A program made the position numbers and the translations under genes. From Schizophyllum amplum (Eukaryota > Basidiomycota > Agaricomycetes > Agaricales > Schizophyllaceae), in contig VDMD01000006.1 in the NCBI GenBank assembly GCA_007026445.1, forward strand, positions 1,116,001 through 1,180,000: DNA of 64,000 nt. Direction: 5' to 3'. Positions 1 to 9,247 of the stretch are shown here, piece by piece. The notes beneath the pieces were generated by a model. The model made no database searches. It was not told the DNA's origin and was given only the letters and a program-made list of their open reading frames with translations. Position 1 is the stretch's first letter; each line of letters opens with the position of its first letter.

Positions 1-474
1 CCTGACATCGCCACCCTTCCACGACGACTCACTGCTTCACTCTTTGTCGTCAGCGCATGTCTAGGCTAGTCCCCAACTTTTCACCTTCAACGGCAAAACT
101 TGAGCCTTGACACCAGCGCTCGTGAACCGCGTTGGGATGGGACTGGGAGGGCACGCTCTGCATCACTGGCCGCCCACTGAGCTCAACGTTGACATCCCTA
201 GAAGGCTATACCCATTGAGTTACCCAGATCTCTCAAACAGTTTCTGTCGGCGCTAGTTCAGCGCTCAGGTCCTATTATGCACCGCTTCATGAATGCATCT
301 CGAGGACGAGATGGCAGCTCGCTTCGTATATGACGGAATCAACTTCGACGGGCGCTGGAAGGTTCGCTGCACTTCCCTACAGATAGGCGGGCGCCTCAAA
401 CCCTCAAATACAAGTAAGCCCCCAGTCGGTTCCTCTCGCGCATCGGCCTTCCAAGGATCTCTCGCAAAGCTGGC
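1..474. other. Upstream region, no gene recognised
   Basis: I see no convincing coding exon here. The 65-codon open frame from 293 has no recognisable domain. The stretch is most simply the promoter and 5' leader of the membrane-protein gene whose start codon is at 475, possibly with the tail of a gene lying to the left. Confidence 0.4.
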
Positions 475-981
475 ATGGATCGGCCGCTAATCCTATTCCT
501 CTGTTTCCTTGCTTGCTTCGCTCGCACTGCGCTCGCTGCCTTGACGGACGAGACGATCTCCGACACGAACGACACGCTCCAGTACACCCCACTGGACATC
601 TGGAAGAGCCAGACATGCCAAAATGACCGCTGTCCTCCCGACGGAGAGCAGCAAACTTGGCACGGGGCTATCTATTATTCAGTCTCGAAAGAGCCTATCA
701 ACCTCAGCTTTGACTTCCACGGTGAGCTTCTGCCCACTACGCACGGGTCGCCCGGGACTCGGACATGCAGCTAAACGCTTTCAGGCGTCTCCTTGCGCGT
801 CTATCTCACCCTTCCCGGAACAAACCACGCTCTGCCATTGACCACATGCAACTTCACCCTCGATGGGCAGCAAGTGTTTGCCAAGGACGGCAACGAAACC
901 GGTAGCTACTCCTATGTTGCCTCCGAGCCCGGCTGGCAGTACAATCAAATGGTCTTTACAAGTGAAACCCTGAGTAACGAA

Positions 982-986
982 CCACA
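982..986. repeat. Left target-site duplication CCACA
   Basis: Five bases CCACA lie directly before the 5' LTR and recur directly after the 3' LTR at 6191-6195. A 5-bp duplication is the usual footprint of a copia integrase. Removing the element plus one copy restores an open reading frame through the host exon. Confidence 0.9.
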
Positions 987-1109
987 TGTTAGAATATATT
1001 CATCTCTGCGCACATATGCGCCCATAGGTTTCCTTTTACGGACTTATCTCCGATAGATACTTCGATCGTCTCGACGACGCGCCTCAGCTTTTACCTTCAT
1101 CGCTGAGGC

Positions 1110-1160
1110 GTGAGTTATATTTCCTACGCATACCTTACACCTATACTAACGTCCCTGTAG
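1110..1160 (+). other. Intron-like unit inside the 5' LTR
   Basis: This 51-nt segment starts GTGAGT, carries the ideal branch sequence TACTAAC ten bases before the acceptor, and ends CTGTAG. The flanks (24 nt on the left, 21 nt on the right) recur fused together at 1202-1246 with this segment absent, which is what splicing would give. The same unit is at 6021-6071 in the 3' LTR. Splicing itself is inferred, not shown. Confidence 0.75.
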
Positions 1161-1201
1161 TCACACGCGACTTGTATAGGTACGGTAGCACACACAGAAC
1201 T

Positions 1202-1246
1202 AGCTTTTACCTTCATCGCTGAGGCTCACACGCGACTTGTATAGGT
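1202..1246 (+). repeat. Intron-less (spliced-like) duplicate block in the LTR
   Basis: This 45-nt block is an exact fusion of 1086-1109 and 1161-1181. It lies 20 nt after the first copy. The sequences on both sides of the two copies differ, so the repeat ends are sharp. The 3' LTR has the same block at 6113-6157. Confidence 0.9.
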
Positions 1247-1279
1247 CCCTCGGAATCTCCTCGCTCGTACCTCTTGTCA

Positions 1280-1291
1280 GGTTATGAGCCC
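1280..1291 (+). other. Primer-binding site, half-tRNA-iMet type
   Basis: GGTTATGAGCCC immediately follows the 5' LTR. It is complementary to GGGCTCATAACC, the anticodon stem-loop strand of methionine tRNAs, where CAT is the anticodon. Priming from an internal half-molecule of initiator tRNA-Met is known for Drosophila copia and some fungal relatives. The tRNA identity here is inferred from complementarity. Confidence 0.75.
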
Positions 1292-4200
1292 CGACAGTTC
1301 CAACATGTCCATCCAAACAGTCAAGATCGACACCCCTCTGAAGTGCAAGGACGACGGTACGAACTGGCCCCGCTACAAGGAGGTCACAGTTCAGAAGATC
1401 AAGAAGATCACCGGACTCGCGCGCCATCTGCGCGGCACGCCGAAACCGGCGCATCCTGTCTACGACAAGGACAAGCGCCAGTGGTTCAAGAGCACCGACT
1501 TGGAGTCGGATTCAGAGGAGGACGATTCGGATAGTAGCGAGGACGAGGAACCTGCCGCAGCAGGCGCCGCAGCAACAACGTCGCCGGCGCAAGTGCCATT
1601 ACCCCCCACCCCCACTCCACTCAGCGACGCTGCCCATGAAGAGTTGCTCGACGCGCTCGACACGTGGGAGCAGCGCGAAGCCCAGATGCGCGACATCATC
1701 TACACGTCGGTGTCGAACGCTACGTTCACCGAGATCAAGGGGCGCGCGACCGCGAAGGACGTGTGGGAAGCGCTGGTGAGCAAGTTCGAGAACGTCGATA
1801 ACGTCGCCATCCGCACGCAGCTTTACCGGCAGCTCAACGCCATGAAGTGCGTTGAGGGCGATAACGTCCGCGCGCATCTCGCGTCTATGGAGGACCTGTT
1901 TGATCGCCTCGAGCAGCTCGGCATGACCTTGGGCGAGACGGAGCGCATCGAGCTTATGAAGGAGTCCATCCCCGACACGTACCGGACCATCATTACGCAG
2001 ATGCAGCAGACCACGTCCGCGCTCAACCTCATGGAGAAGAGGAAGAAGAAGCCGAGACTCTCGACTCTTCAGGCGTCGGACGTCGTCGCGCAGCTACAGG
2101 CCACGTTCGACGCGGAGGAGCAGCAGAAGCGCAGCGACGATTCGGTTGCGATGGCCGCGACGCGTATGTCGAAGGGGAAGGGGAAGAGCTCGTCATCTTC
2201 GAAGTCGAAGAAGGACGACAAGTGCACCAACTGCGGCAAGTTGGGGCACTGGAAGCGCGACTGTTGGGCGAAGGGTGGCGGGAAGGAAGGCGAGGGGCCC
2301 AAAGGAAAGGGCAAGGGGAAGGGGAAGGGCCAGGCGAATGCCGCGAAGAGCTCCGGCGTTGACGACAGCGACGACGAGGTCGCGCTGATCACGATTCCCC
2401 AAGGTGCGGACGACTCGGACATTGCGCTCTCCATCACCTCAGACTTCCGCAACAACCCGGCCTTGCTTGCGTTGCCAGCTACGGCGCGCTCAAAGCCCAC
2501 TCTCGTCGACACCGGCGCTTCATCATTTTTCTCAGGCGACCTACCACGCTTCGAGAATCTCGTCGACATTCCCCCATCACTGATTACCGCGGCCGACGGC
2601 AACACGCTCGTCGCGACCGGGAAGGGTGACCTGATTGTCGACATGCCTATGGGTGACGGTGAGCCGTTGACCCGCACGCGCCTCCGAAAGGCGTTCTACG
2701 CGCCGAAAATGGCGTTCACGCTGATTTCGGTGAGCAAGCTTGATCGCGCAGGCTGCTCGGTCAAGATCGAGGGAGGCTTATGCACTATCGCGCTGCCGAA
2801 TTCGAGGGTAATCGGGCGCATCCCTCTCGTCGGCGGACTCTACCGCGTCGACACTCATGGCCATTCGGGCGGCTATGCCGCCGCCGCCGCGCTCCCGAAG
2901 ATTTCCATCACGGAGCTGCACAATAGGATGGGCCACAAGAATCACGATGCGCTGAAGCGATCCGTCGTGGACGGACACATTACAGGCATCAACCTCGACA
3001 TGGACTCGAAACCGGAGTTCTGCGTCGGGTGCCTCGAGGGGAAGGCGAAGCGAAAGCCGTTCGCAAAGGTCGGCACCTACGAGGACGTCAAGGCGTATGG
3101 CGACAAGGCCGTATGCGACCTGCAGGGTCCGTTTCCAAAGTCCATCGGTGGCAAGAAGTACGCACAGGTCTACCGCGACCTCCACTCGAGGGAGCCGCGG
3201 CCGTACTACATTGCGCGAAAGTCGGACGCTTTCGGCAAGCACCTCGAGTACGATGCGTTCGTCAAGTTACATCGCGGCGTTCGGCATATCCGCGTACTGG
3301 GCACGGATCGAGGGGGAGAGTTCATCTCAGGCGAGTTTGAACAGTACCTCGCCCGCGAGGGGACGATTCACCACAAGACCGTACACGACTCGCCACAGTC
3401 GAACGGCATCGCAGAGCGCGGCAACGGCTATCTCATGGAGATGGCGCGTGCCATGCTGAAAAGTGCCGGTCTGCCAGACTCGCTCTGGGCGGAGGCGCAT
3501 CGCCACGCGTGCTGGTTGGACACACGCACGTCAACGAAGGCTCTGCCGACTGGCAAGACGCCGTTCGAGATGGCGACGGGCAAGCCGCCGAACATGTCGC
3601 AGGTGCGAGTTTGGGGCTGCAAGGCGTGGGTGCGCAAGGAGAAGCTGAAGAAGCTGGACTCACGAGTGGAGGAGGTGCGCTTCGTTGGCATCGACGAGGA
3701 GTCGAAGGGCTTTCGGGTTTACTACCCGAAGCAGCGCAGGGTGGGCGTCGAGCGCAACATCTATTTTGATGACAAGGAGGCGCGCGCGGGCGCCAAGGCC
3801 AACGGTCCCGAGGGGGAGACGTTGCATATCGATCCCGAGGCCTTGGACGAACCCGCAAACGCACCTCGAGCGCCGCCGCCGCCCGCGAAAGCGCAACCGG
3901 ACGAGAGATCGCCGCCGCCGGACGCGCCACCACCTACTCCATCACCACAACCCGAGCCCGAACCAGTCCCGGCACCGCACGAAGTCGTGCACGAGCCACG
4001 TCGTAGCGCGCGCAACGCAGACGCGCCGAAGGTCGACTACAAGGAGGAGGATCTCCGACGTCGCCCTCAGCATGTCGCCCAGGCCGTCGAGACCCAAGAG
4101 GTCGTCATCGGCGATGGGGACAACTTCATCGACGAGGTCGAGAAGTTCGCGTGCATTGCCGCTCCCATCAGGGACGTGCCGGAGGAGGAGGTCGATATTG

Positions 4201-5885
4201 GCGGCTCGGAGTTCGACTCGAGCTGGGACCAACTCGTGGAGAAGCTCGGCCTGAAGGCGGGTGTGAAGGAGATGGAGGTGGAGCCGGTGACGGTGCGCGA
4301 GGCGTTGGGCAGGGCGGACGCGGAGAAGTGGGAGAAGGCCATCGGCGAGGAGCTAACGCAGATCGGCAAGCTCAAGACCTTCGACGTCGTACCAGTGCCG
4401 AAGGACGCAAACGTGATCAAGGTCCGTTTCGTCTTCAAGCTCAAGCGCAACGAGCTGGGGAACGTGGTGCGATACCGCGCGAGGCTGGTCGCCCGTGGTT
4501 TCGCCATGATTCACGGCGTCGACTACCACGACACCTATGCCCCAGTCGTACGTCAGGCCACTCTGCGAATTGTTTTCACAGTTGCAGGGAAGCGGAAGGC
4601 GGTCGTCCACCAAGGCGACATCAGGAACGCCTACCTGAACGCCGACATCGACACCGACGTCTTCATCGAGCTCCCGGACATGTGGGAGAAGTACTACCCC
4701 ATTCCGGCGCACCTGAAGGGCCAGCGCGTATGCGGGAAGCTGCGGAAGGGCCTGTACGGGACGCGTCAGGCTGGACGAGGATGGTATAAGAAGTTGCGCG
4801 AGACGATGCTCACGCTAGGCTTCACGGTCAGCTCGGCTGACGAGGCGCTGTTCTACGCCATCGACGGTGCGGCATACACGGTCGTGACCGTGGCGACGGA
4901 CGATTTCGTGATTGTGGCCGACAGCGATGCGCGCGCGAACGAGTTCAAGCGGCGCATTGGTGAGCACTTCGAGTTCGTTGACCTCGGGCAGGTCAACTGG
5001 CTACTCGGCATGCACGTTACTCGCGACATGGAGGCGTGCACATTCCACCTCGGACAGCAGGCGTACATCGACCAGATGGTCGAGCGTTTTGGTCAGCAAG
5101 ACGCGCGATCCGTGGTGACGCCGTTCGAGCCGGGCACCGACCTCAGCTACGAGGCGCCAGGCATGTCGTCGGAGCTGCTGCCAAAGAAGGAGAAAGGCAC
5201 GTACCGCGAGCTTGTTGGGTCGCTGATATGGACGTCGACGTGCACTCGGCCGGACATCCAGTTCTACGTCTCGACGCTGTCGCAGTACTTCGAGGAGCCG
5301 CGCACGACGCACCTCAAGTATGCGATTCGAGTCCTTCGCTACCTCAAGGGGACGCGCGACGTCAAGCTCGTACTCGGAGGGAAGCACGTCAATCCGGTCG
5401 GATACGCCGACTCGGACTGGGCCTCGACGCACGCCCACCGGAAGTCGATTTCCGGCTTCGTCTTCTACATCGGCAGGGGGCCGGTGATCTGGAGGTCGAA
5501 GAAGCAGCCTATCGTGACGCTGTCGAGCGGCGAGGCGGAGTACGTCAGCCTGAGCACGGCTGGCAAGGATGTTATTTGGGTGCAGAAGTTGATGATGGAG
5601 CTGGCGAGTTTCTTTGACGACGAGCGCCGACTCTACCCTTCGCAGCCGACGTTGCTGTACACGGACAGCCAGAACGCGATCGCCTTGACGAAGGATTCGG
5701 TGCACCACGAGCGGACGAAGCACATCGACGTGCGCTACCACTGGATCCGGCAGACGGTCGAGAAGGGACATTTCAAGATTCGCTATTGTGCAACGGACAA
5801 TAATGTGGCGGACTTGTTTACGAAGGCATTGGGAACGGTGAAGTTTATTCGTTTTCGGGAGATGTTGGGCTTAGATGGTGCTTGA
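1284..5885 (+). CDS. Copia gag-pol polyprotein
   Basis: The 1,533-residue polyprotein is in one frame. An acidic N-terminal region leads into a gag (UBN2-type) domain around residues 100-250, then a CX2CX4HX4C zinc knuckle at about 314-327 in a Lys/Gly-rich stretch. The aspartic protease motif DTGAS is at about 409-413. Integrase follows with an HHCC zinc-binding start at about 546-585 and a DDE catalytic core containing TDRGGEF and SPQSNGIAERGN. A Pro-rich linker leads to reverse transcriptase (about 1000-1260). Its catalytic pair lies in ATDDF (Asp 1206-1207), where most copia enzymes have YVDD. RNase H closes the protein with YADSDWA, SSGEAEY and YTDSQNA. The first ATG (1284) lies inside the primer-binding site; the next in-frame ATG is at 1305. 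No stop or frameshift separates gag from pol, so a single polyprotein is expected. Confidence 0.95.
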   Translation: MSPDSSNMSIQTVKIDTPLKCKDDGTNWPRYKEVTVQKIKKITGLARHLRGTPKPAHPVYDKDKRQWFKSTDLESDSEEDDSDSSEDEEPAAAGAAATTSPAQVPLPPTPTPLSDAAHEELLDALDTWEQREAQMRDIIYTSVSNATFTEIKGRATAKDVWEALVSKFENVDNVAIRTQLYRQLNAMKCVEGDNVRAHLASMEDLFDRLEQLGMTLGETERIELMKESIPDTYRTIITQMQQTTSALNLMEKRKKKPRLSTLQASDVVAQLQATFDAEEQQKRSDDSVAMAATRMSKGKGKSSSSSKSKKDDKCTNCGKLGHWKRDCWAKGGGKEGEGPKGKGKGKGKGQANAAKSSGVDDSDDEVALITIPQGADDSDIALSITSDFRNNPALLALPATARSKPTLVDTGASSFFSGDLPRFENLVDIPPSLITAADGNTLVATGKGDLIVDMPMGDGEPLTRTRLRKAFYAPKMAFTLISVSKLDRAGCSVKIEGGLCTIALPNSRVIGRIPLVGGLYRVDTHGHSGGYAAAAALPKISITELHNRMGHKNHDALKRSVVDGHITGINLDMDSKPEFCVGCLEGKAKRKPFAKVGTYEDVKAYGDKAVCDLQGPFPKSIGGKKYAQVYRDLHSREPRPYYIARKSDAFGKHLEYDAFVKLHRGVRHIRVLGTDRGGEFISGEFEQYLAREGTIHHKTVHDSPQSNGIAERGNGYLMEMARAMLKSAGLPDSLWAEAHRHACWLDTRTSTKALPTGKTPFEMATGKPPNMSQVRVWGCKAWVRKEKLKKLDSRVEEVRFVGIDEESKGFRVYYPKQRRVGVERNIYFDDKEARAGAKANGPEGETLHIDPEALDEPANAPRAPPPPAKAQPDERSPPPDAPPPTPSPQPEPEPVPAPHEVVHEPRRSARNADAPKVDYKEEDLRRRPQHVAQAVETQEVVIGDGDNFIDEVEKFACIAAPIRDVPEEEVDIGGSEFDSSWDQLVEKLGLKAGVKEMEVEPVTVREALGRADAEKWEKAIGEELTQIGKLKTFDVVPVPKDANVIKVRFVFKLKRNELGNVVRYRARLVARGFAMIHGVDYHDTYAPVVRQATLRIVFTVAGKRKAVVHQGDIRNAYLNADIDTDVFIELPDMWEKYYPIPAHLKGQRVCGKLRKGLYGTRQAGRGWYKKLRETMLTLGFTVSSADEALFYAIDGAAYTVVTVATDDFVIVADSDARANEFKRRIGEHFEFVDLGQVNWLLGMHVTRDMEACTFHLGQQAYIDQMVERFGQQDARSVVTPFEPGTDLSYEAPGMSSELLPKKEKGTYRELVGSLIWTSTCTRPDIQFYVSTLSQYFEEPRTTHLKYAIRVLRYLKGTRDVKLVLGGKHVNPVGYADSDWASTHAHRKSISGFVFYIGRGPVIWRSKKQPIVTLSSGEAEYVSLSTAGKDVIWVQKLMMELASFFDDERRLYPSQPTLLYTDSQNAIALTKDSVHHERTKHIDVRYHWIRQTVEKGHFKIRYCATDNNVADLFTKALGTVKFIRFREMLGLDGA

Positions 5886-5888
5886 GCT

Positions 5889-5897
5889 GAGGGGGAG
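5889..5897 (+). other. Polypurine tract
   Basis: GAGGGGGAG sits directly before the 3' LTR and three bases after the polyprotein stop. It is the expected plus-strand primer for reverse transcription. Confidence 0.85.
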
Positions 5898-6190
5898 TGT
5901 TAGAATATATTCATCTCTGCGCACATATGCGCCCATAGGTTTCCTTTTACGGACTTATCTCCGATAGATACTTCGATCGTCTCGACGACGCGCCTCAGCT
6001 TTTACCTTCATCGCTGAGGCGTGAGTTATATTTCCTACGCATACCTTACACCTATACTAACGTCCCTGTAGTCACACGCGACTTGTATAGGTACGGTAGC
6101 ACACACAGAACTAGCTTTTACCTTCATCGCTGAGGCTCACACGCGACTTGTATAGGTCCCTCGGAATCTCCTCGCTCGTACCTCTTGTCA
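5898..6190 (+). repeat. 3' LTR of the copia element
   Basis: This is a 293-bp copy of the 5' LTR with no visible difference. It has the intron-like unit at 6021-6071 and the intron-less duplicate at 6113-6157. It is followed by the right target duplication CCACA. Confidence 0.95.
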
Positions 6191-6195
6191 CCACA
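6191..6195. repeat. Right target-site duplication CCACA
   Basis: This copy of the CCACA at 982-986 marks the far edge of the insertion. The host exon continues from here. Confidence 0.9.
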
Positions 6196-7324
6196 CAGCT
6201 TCAATATAACTGCGTCGGGCAGCGATTCTGCATACGTCGGGTTCAGCTACGCAGTAGTCACGCAGTGAGTTGATGTCTCCTTCACCATCGCACGAGAACT
6301 GAAACTGACAATGACGCATCAGCAATGAAATGGACGCATATGCGACCGGCGCGAGCACATTCTCTCCATCCCCATCCGCGACAGCAATGTCACCCCACCC
6401 ATCCAGCTCGAAGATGCACAATCAAGCCCTCATTATCGCCCTCTCCATCGCAGCGGTCACCTTGCTCGTTATTTCTCTCGCTGCCCTAATTTTCTGCCGC
6501 CGCCGTCATCGACGATACCAGCGTCACCGTACTGATCGATTCCGACATGTCGAACAATACGCTGGTGGATTGAAGCATCCCCACCTTACTGAGGACCTCG
6601 GGCGCACCTCCTCTACGCCTGCCTACCTCCGCGTCTACCCATCGCTGCCCTCGATATTCTCCACAGGCAACTCATCAGACGAGTTGACGAGCGACTTCTC
6701 GTATTTTGATCGCTTTCTGTCCGACGTGGCGTCCACGGCGCGTACAGGTCCGCCGAGCTCGACCTGGACGGGATCGGGACCATCGAGCTCGACGCGTACA
6801 GGCTCGGGACCGCCAAGCTCGAGGCTCTCCTCTCGCGCGCGGAGTGCGCTGGGCCGCAGCGTCACGATTCTGACAGGCTCATCTGGATCGAGGCGAAGTG
6901 GACAAAAGCCGCATGCTATTGGAGACCGGGACGACGGAAAGGGGACTCGGGATGGACAGCATGCCAAGCGACGGGATCATCGCCCCCGAGGACAGAGCGC
7001 AACAGGACGACCCGTGGACGGCGCAGAAAAGGAGAAGGATCATCTGAAGGTAGAGATGAATGGGACGGCTGAGAGGCTAGCGGATGAGTCGCCGATGCGA
7101 GAAGAGGCTGTTCGATGAGCGGCAAGGCAGGAACCTTTCACATTTCTTACTGTATCCAGGACCACACACAGCACACGGCCAGCATCTGTAGCTTTACTAA
7201 ACATCCCTGCTTCGTTTGCCGATATGCATGTATCTTAAGTACAATTTAAACATCCTACTTATTACATTTGTCCCACTACTTCTGTCAGTCAATATACAGT
7301 ATACTCGATTTGCACGCATTCCGT

Positions 7325-9247
7325 CTACGCGGCCGTGAGCCCCATTGCATATCGTCCGGCCGCCGTAGTCACGTCCTCTGCCTTTCCGATACCGATGAAG
7401 GAGTCCTCGAGGGTCCTTGCGTAGTCAGGGGGCGCGACACCGTTCACGAAGCGCTCCGCCTGGCGCTTGATGTACTCGAGATTGCCCGGCGTCGACGGCA
7501 CCGCACCGATGTACATCACCGCCGAGTCTTCGTTCCCTAGGTGCTCCTCCTCCACTGAGCTATAACAGAAAATACGGTCAGCAATGCAACCGGTACGGGG
7601 GCCACGCGATGACGCAACTGGATAACGTCGGTGTGCCAGAAGACCGCATCACCGGGCTTAACATCTGGGATGGAAATCATGGTCTTGTCCAGCGCAAGGT
7701 GGGGGTGGAAGCGCTCAGTCGGGCGAGGGCCACCATACCCGCCGTCGCGCTCGTAAATGCCGGGGAAGTTGGGCGAGGTGATGTCTGTAGTGTTCCATGA
7801 GCATAACTGTACGCAAACAACAGCGCCGTGCAGCGTACCAAAGGCCCAGTTTTTCGCGTCTAGGGCATCTGGGGAGGTAGGATCGACGAGAGGCTTGAAG
7901 AAGGGGCGGAGGATGATGTACTGTTGACTGTCAGCGTTAAGACGATGCTGTTGCAGCGGAATAACGCACGCAGTTGGAGAGCAGAATGTCAGGGAAGACA
8001 CGTAGTGTGCCCTTCGCAGACTGTCAGCTAGTTATTATTGACTTATTTGACTCAAGCGCGCCTTATGAGGTCCCGTCTCACTTTTGAAACGTCAGCTCCA
8101 GCTCATCGCCTCACTAAAAGCGCAACAAACCTCATAGCTAGCCAACCCTGGAAGGTCCTCAGCACTGCGAGAAGATGAGCCTTCCACTACGACGTCGTAG
8201 CGTGCTAAACAAACCCGAGCACTGGACCATGTTCAGTTTTCTATGACTCGTGCAAGACTCGCCGGCCGATACTCACCTGATTGGGCCGGCCATACATGGA
8301 GGTCTTCGCATGCAGGCGGCTCGTCAGGTCGTACGGGTCGTGCTTGCGCCATTCTCCCGACAAGACGTCCATGAAGCAGGCCCGGAATTTCTCATCTTGC
8401 CAGCGCTCAATCGCACCGCCTGATATCATTTGTCAGCAAGGCGACGATGAAACCAGTAAGGCGACTGACCATCGACGTGAGGTGGGAACCTATCAAACGA
8501 GCTGGTCAGCCGGCGACTCACTTTGCAACGCACAGCAGCTTACCTCGTCCACGCGCCACCTGGGTGTCGAATACGGAAGCGGTCGGCATAGGTCAGAGGC
8601 GTGTTGAGGTCAACGCCTTCCGCGTTATCGACATGGAACACGTTGTTTAGCCACTTTGACACGGCGAGCATGTTGGGATGTGCACGGGCGCGCACTTGCG
8701 ACTTCGTCCAGCTAGGGTCTGCCGTCAGTAAACTTTGTGCGCTGAGGCCATGGTACTCACAAAAGCTCGAAGAACTGCTTGTTGTCGATGGGGAAGCCTA
8801 ACATCATGTCAGGATAAAACATGCCTTGAGGTCAGTCAGATCAGACGCCCACCTTCGACGTCTGGGTTCGCCTTCACGAACTCTTCAAGATCCGTCTTCC
8901 ACTTCATGGCCTCCTCGTCGTCAACGATGTTGTGGATGACAACGCTCCCGATGCGCTTGATCTTGTCTACGTCGTCCTTCGAAAGCTTTCCCAGGTCCGA
9001 AAACTCGACCTCGGGAATGTACTACATAAGTCTCACCGTCAACAAGCCAGGCAATGAAGATTATAGAGTTGAGACGCACACTGGATCCTTGCTTTGCGAC
9101 CTGCTCCGTAACGGTGGCCAGCTCCGCAATCAGCTCTCCCCACGCCTTCGTCGCCTTACTCTCAAAATCCGGTATCGACGCCGCAATCTCCCCCTTCAGC
9201 GCCGCAAACTGGGGAGGCATGTCGCTCGTGAAGTCGCTGTCGGCCAT
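7325..9247 (-). CDS. DUF1479 family protein (YbiU-like, predicted oxygenase fold)
   Basis: Translation from the ATG at 9247 gives MADSDFTSDMPPQFAALKGE and the exons join in frame down to the stop at 7325-7327. The product is roughly 470 residues. Family hallmarks are visible in order: an N-terminal helical region, GGAWTRFPPHVDGGAIERW (split by two introns), RTFQGWLAM, GTLRVFPDILLSN, YIILRPFF, RFHPHLAL, GDAVFWHTDVIH and AVMYIGAVP. DUF1479 proteins are predicted Fe(II)/2-oxoglutarate-type oxygenases. The HVD and later His residues would be metal ligands, but no substrate is established, so enzymatic activity is an inference. About nine introns are needed, and a few junctions near 7770-8090 have more than one possible splice choice. 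Confidence 0.85.

Larger units (their letters stand above)
987..1279 (+). repeat. 5' LTR of the copia element
   Basis: The 293-bp LTR has an AT-rich TATA-like stretch close to its start (AGAATATATT). It contains a perfect inverted repeat GCCTCAGC (1081-1088) / GCTGAGGC (1102-1109). An intron-like unit at 1110-1160 has a GTGAGT donor, TACTAAC branch site (1144-1150) and TAG acceptor. A 45-nt block at 1202-1246 equals 1086-1109 joined to 1161-1181, that is, the spliced form of the preceding segment. Confidence 0.95.
987..6190 (+). mobile_element. Complete Ty1/copia LTR retrotransposon
   Basis: The 5,204-bp element has two 293-bp LTRs that begin TGTTAG and end CTTGTCA. They show no difference when compared by eye. 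Inside are a primer-binding site at 1280, one uninterrupted gag-pol frame (1284-5885) and a polypurine tract at 5889-5897. The domain order is gag, protease, integrase, reverse transcriptase, RNase H, with integrase before RT, which defines copia (Pseudoviridae) rather than gypsy. Identical LTRs, an intact ORF and a perfect target duplication indicate a recent insertion by an element that may still be active. Confidence 0.96.
475..7118 (+). pseudogene. Single-pass membrane protein gene interrupted by a copia retrotransposon
   Basis: Exon 1 starts at the ATG at 475 and begins with a signal peptide (MDRPLILFLCFLACFART). A 63-bp phase-1 intron (722-784) joins it to exon 2, which reads openly up to the 5-bp CCACA at 982-986, where the retrotransposon enters. 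The same frame resumes after the element at 6191, crosses a short intron near 6264-6321, and continues through a transmembrane helix (about 6420-6490, followed by an Arg-rich stop-transfer stretch) into a Ser/Thr/Arg-rich cytoplasmic tail ending with TGA at 7116-7118. The layout of signal peptide, Ser/Thr-rich ectodomain, one helix and a basic tail resembles the Mid2/EGFR-TM-like membrane proteins common in polypores; that assignment is inference. In this allele translation from exon 2 would run into the LTR and stop at about 1056, so the product would be secreted and lack its membrane anchor. No function is known from sequence. Confidence 0.75.

Noticed and set aside
5001..5771. 256-codon antisense frame inside the retrotransposon
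   Set aside because: It mirrors the coding strand of the RT/RNase H domains; such frames are common opposite GC-rich genes.
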